From positions 29,404,347-29,468,346 of the forward strand of contig OX344753.2 of assembly GCA_947034885.2 (NCBI GenBank): a stretch of DNA of 64,000 nt, read 5' to 3'. Source of the DNA: Thuidium tamariscinum. Taxonomy: Eukaryota; Streptophyta; Bryopsida; Hypnales; Thuidiaceae. Made by a program: the position numbers and the translations under genes. Numbering within the stretch: the first letter of the stretch is position 1; each line of letters begins with the position of its first letter. Positions 58,499 to 64,000 of this stretch are shown in pieces. The notes below the pieces were generated by a model. That model did no database searches and was not told the DNA's origin. It worked only from the letters and a program-made list of their open reading frames with translations.

Positions 58499-58679
58499 AC
58501 AACCAGCCCTAACTAGGTCTGATTACTACCATAAGCAACCTCTCCACCAAAATGTACTCAAAACCTCACAAACCAGCCAATGAGGAAGCCACAAAACTTT
58601 CTTCTTGCCCTTTTTTTTTCTTAAAAAATGCACTCAAAGTGTGTTTTTCCAAAGAATACTCACACCATATGGTTTGTAG
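58499..58679 (-). mobile_element. Copia leader stub I
   Basis: About 180 bp of minus-strand copia leader (CAGCCCTAACTAGGTCTGAT to CACCATATGGTTTGTAGG), directly next to the 5' LTR of G, which was inserted into it. It ends at a head-to-head junction with copia F at 58679/58680. Confidence 0.8.
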
Positions 58680-59904
58680 GTGAAGTGCAAGAGTGAGGTG
58701 TTTGGGCGTTTTGAGACTTGGAAGGCCCTTGTGGAGGCCCAATCTGATTGCAAGGTGAAGGTGCTGCGGTCGGATAATGGAGGGGAGTATGTGTCCAAGG
58801 CCTTTGAGGAGTACTTGAAGGCCCATGGCATTGAGCACCACACATCAGCACCTTACACTCCTCAACAAAACGGTGTAGCGGAGCGTGCGAATCGCACCAT
58901 TGTGGAGATGGCAAGGTCTATGATTCATGGCCAAGGGCTGAAGTATGAGCTTTGGGGGGAGGCGGTGTCTACAGCGGTTTATACAAGGAACCGGTGCCCC
59001 ACCCAAGCCTTGACAAGCATGACACCCCAAGAAGCTTGGAGTGGGATTAGGCCCCATGTGTCTCACATGCGGATTTTTGGGTGCATGGCCTATGCCTTGG
59101 TCCCAAGTGCCAAGAGGACCAAGTTGGATGCCAAGGGCATCAAGTGCCTTTTCCTTGGTTATTGTGAGGGAACCAAGGCTGATGTGTGTGGAGAGCAAGG
59201 CCATCATCAAGAGTAGAGATGTGACCTTCTTGGAGGATGGAGGTGCTGATCCCAAGCTCTTGGAGATGAGCCCAAGTGGGAGTAATGGAGGACCAGCCCA
59301 TGTGGTGGGCACAACTCCAAGAGTGCACATGGAAGATGATGAAGATGAAGAGCAAGGAGGGGAAGATGAGGACTTGGTGGAGCCCAAGAAGAAGGTGACT
59401 ACTCCCCAAGTGAAGAGATCAGCTGCTCCTTCTCCAAGCACTTCACCAAGGGAGCAAGAGCATGATCAGCCCTTGGAGGAGCAAGAGGAGCCACGTTATC
59501 CAACAAGGACTCGTAGGCCTCTAGGAGATTGGTGGCTAAATCACATTCTTCCCCCACAACGTGAAGAAGAAGCCAACCTAGCTTGCTTTGAAGATGCAAC
59601 CACACTTGGAGAAGTGTTGGGTTGTGAAGATGCAAGCAAGTGGGAGTTGGCTATGCAAACGGAGTGCAAAGCCCAAGGTACACCACTTAACACTCATGAG
59701 GAGTTGTCCAAGCTCATAGATGACGAATTGGAGGAGGCAAGGGCTGAAATGCAAGGTGTGCCTTATAAGGCAGCGGTGAGTTCTTTGAAGCATGCCATGG
59801 AAGCCATAAGGGCTGATTTGGCATTATCGGTGAGTGTTGTATGTGAATCCATGTCTAAGTATGGCCCAAAGTGTTGGGCAGCGGTCAAGAGAGTGTTGAG
59901 ATAG
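58680..59904 (+). pseudogene. Copia F partial integrase frame with an 8-bp deletion
   Basis: The integrase motifs RSDNGGEY and NGVAERANR are present. Near 59179 the sequence AAGGCTGATG replaces the AAGGCTTATAGGCTGATG of other copies: 8 bp are missing between two GGCT repeats, which shifts the frame. The remainder, up to KRVLR at 59904, is open in the second frame. Confidence 0.85.
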
Positions 59905-60245
59905 TTTTATGGCGTACTTGGTATGCCACCAACCCAAACTTGATTGCAATGATAATTCATTGCACCTTTGACCACTCTCAAAGTGGGAGTGTTGAAGATC
60001 TTGTACATATTAGTATAGACCATGTACATACAGCCCTAGGTGTAGCATTAGACACTAGGTTAGTCTTAGAGTCCATTGGGTATTGCTCGTAGTCAAAGGC
60101 AGCCCATGAAAGGTAGTTATCCCACATGGTTTGTGGATAACTAGGGAAAGGCTTCTAGCATAAGATCAGCCCACTCATGGGTCTTTGTATCTTCCTACCA
60201 TCTAAGTAAAGCCTTTCATCCATCATTACCTTTGTAATCTCAATA
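58680..60245 (+). mobile_element. Copia F, 3' half of a B-type element
   Basis: Begins inside the integrase domain (at KCKSEVFGRF) and continues to a complete 3' LTR (59990-60245), followed by GTGAG. It has the RT/RNase H deletion and shares with copia D the substitutions that separate D from B. The 5' half is missing; the left border is an inversion junction to leader stub I. Confidence 0.92.
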
Positions 60246-60540
60246 GTGAGGACGTAGATTGAGGACAAAGTACGTCGATCTAGAGAATCGTGAGCGTTGA
60301 AACTGTAGAGTAGCGAAACACAAAAGAGGTGTTGGATTGGTGGCAACTTACCGATGACAACCGATTCGGTGATGGATAGTCCGCCACCCGAGAAGAGCGA
60401 ATACGAGCTCGCACGAGATCGAAATGTCACTGAGAATCTGAAGAGGCTCGTGCCCGCTCTAGCGATGAGGCAAGAGATGTAACATTCCTTGCCTTCTATA
60501 CATTCAATTCAAGTAGTTCTCATCAGACGAACTTGTAGTC
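60246..60540. other. Unassigned segment
   Basis: No recognised gene. On the minus strand 60430-60349 could be a short exon ending in a GTAAGT donor (MTFRSRASSYSLFSGGGLSI...), but no partner exon was found. Confidence 0.3.
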
Positions 60541-61570
60541 CAAGAAGAGTACCAAAAATCAGTAGAGTATCGAGAGTACTGGAAGTCGTCGGTCCTTCAT
60601 GCGTGACTGGTCCAAGGCCCTGGACATAGAAAAGTAGTAGTTTGGGACGCGCCTCTGTTGACCGTTTTCTTTGGAATTAATTGTTGCACGCATTCCAATG
60701 TAGGATAACGGCGTTCTCCTAGGGTTTCTGTGCTGCCATGTAATGGCCACTTCGTTACAGGGGACCACAGTTGTTCTATAGTTGATGTCTAGTGACATAT
60801 AAGTCACATTAAATGTCTTCAAAAGGGGTTGCAACTGCCTTCCAGTCATTTTTTAGTCGCATACTAGTGCATTTGCAGTCACAGTTGACAAAAACTTTGG
60901 AAGGCAGCTATAATTATTGCTTTCGCCACGTGGAAGGCTTCTCTGTCTTCCTTGTGGAGGTAGAGTACTTCTTGCTTGAGCCTGAAACCCTAACCATTGT
61001 TACTTTACGTTTAGGAGCTCAGCATCGCGTGTTTTCCATATCATAGCGAGTGCTTTTCATTTAAGTGTAGTCATATGTGCCACACACATGTGTTCATGTA
61101 AACTGAGCTTCCCAATTTGTGCACCATAGGGACAAAGAGAAAGTGAAGCGCAAGGCGCAGAAGTCACTTCTCACGAAGAAGCCGGAATCGGGTCCCTTGC
61201 GCCGAAGCTTGAGGCAAAAGGGAGATCCAAGACGTCAGTCGAAGAAAAAGCGAGCAAGGGAGCGCTGTCGGGGAGCTTCTACGAATCTAGAGATGAGCAG
61301 CGAGCGTGGTTCATCGTCGGAGGCGACGGAGTCCAACGAGGAAGAAATCGCGAAAGGTATGATGAATCTCGCAATTGCTTGTAAACTAGTTGAGCGGGAA
61401 TTCAGCTCGGAGGCAGCTGCTGCAGGTACATTAGCATCACGCTCCTTCTAGTGTGGTTCGTGTTAGGGTTCGCTAGATTGTCAAGGTAGTGCATTTGGTT
61501 TCTTGAGACTTAGCCGTGCTGTACTTAGCGTCCATGAGTACCGTCATTACAAATTCACTTTTCGAGAAGT
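60541..61570 (+). pseudogene. Second copy of the 5' part of the TNPA-like CACTA gene
   Basis: Plus-strand homologue of the E1 region 30800-30577 plus 24910-24440. Matching landmarks include CAGTCATTTTTTAGT, TAATTATTGC, GGAAGGCTT, TTAGGAGCTCA and the exon at about 61129-61425. That exon encodes ESGPLRRSLRQKGDP, then SSERGSSSEATESNEEEIAK and GMMNLAIACKLVERE, the same as in E1 with few changes, and ends at a GTACATTAG donor. Unlike E1 it has no stop in the first Lys-rich segment (KVKRKAQKSLL). The copy is cut off near 61570, where retroelement L begins, so no later exon is present. Confidence 0.7.
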
Positions 61571-62159
61571 TTAGGGTGGTTAGATGTTGCAGGTGGGGAT
61601 TGTCCACGGTGAACCTGTGGCAACCTAGAATTCACCTAAGTAGGTTCTTAAGCAAAATACGGGAAGAGGGATCTATTCAATCCCCATTTTTTTTTCTTAG
61701 TTGTTACGCACAATTAGGACCAAGACCGGAAACCGGAAAACCCCAGACCGTAAACCAGAAACTACGCTAAGGGACAGCGTAAGAAATCCCGGATTCAGAC
61801 CACCTAGTGACCGAGACCGAATAGGCAATGAGTGGCTACCGAGTCTAGAGATCGTCGGGATCTCTCCCACGTGACCAGACTAGTTTAAACCTAACGGTCA
61901 GTAATTAATGCCGGGGGAAAAAGTATAAGACCAGGGAAGCAGGGCCAGTTCCTGCCACTTTCTTGTACGCAGTTTGAGAAAGGGTTTCCGGCCAGAGATA
62001 GAGTATTCGGTCTACAGACAGAGAGAAGGGATAGATAATCTGTCAATCCGGTCTGGTAAATAGTTGAGCGATTAGCACTACGCTAGCTGACAGGTTCTTG
62101 AGCGCGAGAGGTTCAGTCAAGTTGGACCGCGCCTAGATCGTTTAGGCGTCAAGTGAGAG
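61571..62159 (+). promoter_or_regulatory. LTR or leader-like region of retroelement L
   Basis: No gene. It has a TATA-like motif (AAGTATAAGACC near 61920), a following purine-rich stretch and a leader ending in GAGAGATG, as in fragment K. No second copy of the segment lies in the window, so LTR borders cannot be set. Confidence 0.4.
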
Positions 62160-63353
62160 ATGGCAGAAGAGGTGCAGGAAGGAAGGATTCTAGCCTTCCG
62201 GAATGTGAATCCGGTCGTGCCAACTGACGCACAAGACAAGCGGGAGCTGGAGGAAGACCTCAGGCAGATGGGCTGCGAGGGGTTCATGGCTCATCCCTGG
62301 AACCTGAAAGATGAGGTGATGGTGGAGGAGCTGCTGGCCGGCTAGACCAACGAGTGGAAGGGGAAGGTCCGGGCGCTGCCAAAGGAGTGGAGTGCAGCGA
62401 TATGGCGCAAGGTGTACACCTTCGAGCAAGGCGGAGACGCAACAGGAACCCGGACGGATAAGTTCCATCAGGGTAAGTTTCGCAGACCCACCAACCCGAA
62501 GGATGGCTTCACGGTGGCTGAGTGTGTGTCTGCTAGACACAAGAGGCTACTGCGATTCATGATGGCGATCTTGAACCCGGATAGACCTAATAGGATTACG
62601 GTCACCGTAGCCAACAACGTCTTTGGTGCGCTCTCGGGAGACAGGAAGATAGATTGGGGGTTAGTTATGAGGGACCGGATGGACCGGATGGTGAAAGGAA
62701 TTGGGAAATCTAAACCCTCTCCTATTTCACCATTCCTGTTTCATCTGTATCATTCGTTAGACCTCTTGAGAGAGAAGGAGATGGAAGCTTACGAGGTAGG
62801 GGCTGCATTGATAGAGTATGAGATTGTAGACCCGAAAGCTGAAAATGACCAAGATGAGGAGGACTCCGAGGATGAGAGTCAAGAGGGGCATCAAGGAGGC
62901 ACACAAGAGGTAGACGAGGTTCCAGAGGTAGGAAGAGAGGATCCACCTCTAGAAACCCCTGTAGTAGCCGGGGAAGCCCAGAGGTTAGATCCGGTCTGGG
63001 AACAGGATCCTTTGCTAAGGATCCTGCGAGACCTGGAGGATTTCAGAACGCACCACCTGGAGGAGAGAGGGTTGTTGCGGGGCATAAGCCAAGCCCTAGG
63101 CTCTCTCCCTCCCTCCAAGATCATGGAGGTGCTGGGAGAATTGATTCTGGAGGCACATGATAGTCGGGACAGAGAGGAGGTACTCCGGCTGACGAATCAG
63201 GTCTCAGCCCTGAAGAGGGAGCTCCATCACACTCAGGAGGAGTTGGATGAAGAGAGACGCCTCACCACGCAGGCCCGGAACACACTCGGAGAAATCCGAG
63301 AGTTCATCACGCATCCGGGCGAGGTCGTTAGTAGTCACGGAGGTCCAAGCTAG
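62160..63353 (+). pseudogene. L protein, relative of K, with an in-frame stop
   Basis: Starts at MAEEVQEG (62160) and has an in-frame TAG at 62343-62345 after EELLAG; the frame continues as TNEWKGKVRALPKEWSAAIW and onward to 63353. The first 230 residues align with K: RELEEDL with RKELEDDL, PKDGFTVAECVSARHKRLL with PKDGYSVPDCTNDRHRRML, RITVTVANNVFG with RVTITVANTIFG, and PFLFHLYHSLDLL with GYLFHLYHHHDVL. An acidic linker and a coiled coil (LTNQVSALKRELHHTQEELD) follow. The frame ends at 63353, but a +1 frame continues without stop to the window end. Confidence 0.6.
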
Positions 63354-64000
63354 TTCTGCTCCGGTCTCAGGACCGGAAGAGCCAAAGATGGAGGAGGAAC
63401 AGCCGAAGGATCAGCCACCACCAGCAGTTGTCGAGGTAGAAGCCGGCACATCCGAACCAACGAAGGAAGAGGAGACCAGGACCGAAGTAGTGGCGGAGGA
63501 ACCTATCCCACCGACCCGAATTGAAGAACCCAGGGTTTCTCAACCCGAGAAGACCAAGGAGCCGGAATCCGAGCCGATTGTGTTGAAGGAGATAATCCGG
63601 GGAACGACACCACCAAGGGAGAAGACCAAGTTCATCACCTTGCTGGACGATTCTCCAAGCAAGTCGTCACCCACGGTCGTCACACAACCGAAGACCGGAG
63701 GGGAAGCAAAGGCAACAGTGCAGGTTCGCTCTATACTGAAGACCGGATCTGGATCCGGGTCACCAAGCAAGGGACCAGCCCGGACTGCCGAGAAAGTGGG
63801 AGAGCAGACCCCACAAAGCAAGATAGTGCACCACCCGCCCATCATCGGATTCAAGAAGAGGACCGCGGAGACATCCAAGGTGAAGCGGAAGGCCCGGGAT
63901 GAAGAGGAAGAGGAGTCAGATGCGGACCAGGCATTGGCGGAGACCACGAAGACCAGGGCCAAGGCCCGGGGTAAGACCAAGCCAAAGCCGCGACCCGTCA
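63343..64000 (+). CDS. Downstream frame of L, Glu/Lys/Pro-rich, open to window end
   Basis: From about 63343 the frame shifted by one base relative to the L protein is open to the end of the window: VQASSAPVSGPEEPKMEEEQ, then long Glu/Pro/Lys-rich stretches, KTKFITLLDDSPSKSS, and KSKIVHHPPIIGFKKRTAET. Low-complexity, charged; no domain recognised. It is either the C-terminal part of the L protein separated by a frameshift mutation or a second frame reached by ribosomal frameshifting. The end is outside the window. Confidence 0.45.

Noticed and set aside
25012-60245. Endogenous pararetrovirus
   Set aside because: LTRs with TG start, PR-IN-RT-RH order and target-site duplications are those of Ty1/copia elements; no movement or coat protein domain is seen.

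Overview
The window looks like a transposon-rich chromosome segment from a plant (land plant or close streptophyte relative). The signs are a DIS3L2/SOV-type exoribonuclease gene with small GT-AG introns, a plant CACTA (En/Spm) transposase with tnp2, DUF4218 and DUF4216 domains, and Ty1/copia elements whose primer-binding site matches the anticodon arm of plant initiator tRNA-Met. The species cannot be named from the sequence.

Layout. 1-7260: one apparently intact host gene on the minus strand (seven coding exons, 1571 codons), a DIS3L2-like 3'-5' exoribonuclease. 7261-16540: no convincing gene; an AT-rich tract with two diverged copies of an 0.8 kb repeat, then an LTR-like segment with a TATA box, then a GC-rich island with two palindromic G-boxes. 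16541-18164: AT-rich, with a small tandem duplication. 18165-18537: LTR and leader of a copia copy. 18538-30985: a CACTA-type element whose minus-strand TNPA-like gene carries an FCP1/NIF-like HAD domain with degenerate catalytic residues; a complete copia (A, 25012-30571) sits inside it. 30986-42575: more CACTA sequence (palindromic AGTCATT arrays, a small unknown ORF, a broken tnp2 transposase gene), interrupted by copia B (33381-37531). 42581-60245: a nest of copia copies C, D, E, G, I and F in both orientations, with a fragment of an unrelated retroelement (K, 53012-54869). 60540-61570: a second copy of the 5' part of the TNPA-like gene. 61570-64000: a second retroelement (L) coding for a diverged relative of the K protein.

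How the parts fit. Copia A is a complete single-ORF element with PR, IN, RT and RNase H. Copies B, D, F and the 3' half of E share one structure in which RT and RNase H are removed while protease and integrase remain; they are probably non-autonomous and moved in trans by an A-like partner. Deletions within the family repeatedly fall between short direct repeats (15 bp, 6 bp, 5 bp, 4 bp). The CACTA genes carry in-frame stops and frameshifts and are best read as decaying copies.

Most interesting: the HAD domain embedded in a CACTA TNPA gene, the integrase-only copia lineage with its half-tRNA primer site and 60-bp leader repeats, 3'-LTR-specific variants shared by three independently inserted copies, and 21-bp-phased palindromes in two unrelated retroelement promoters or LTRs. 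All similarity statements come from reading the sequence; no search was run.
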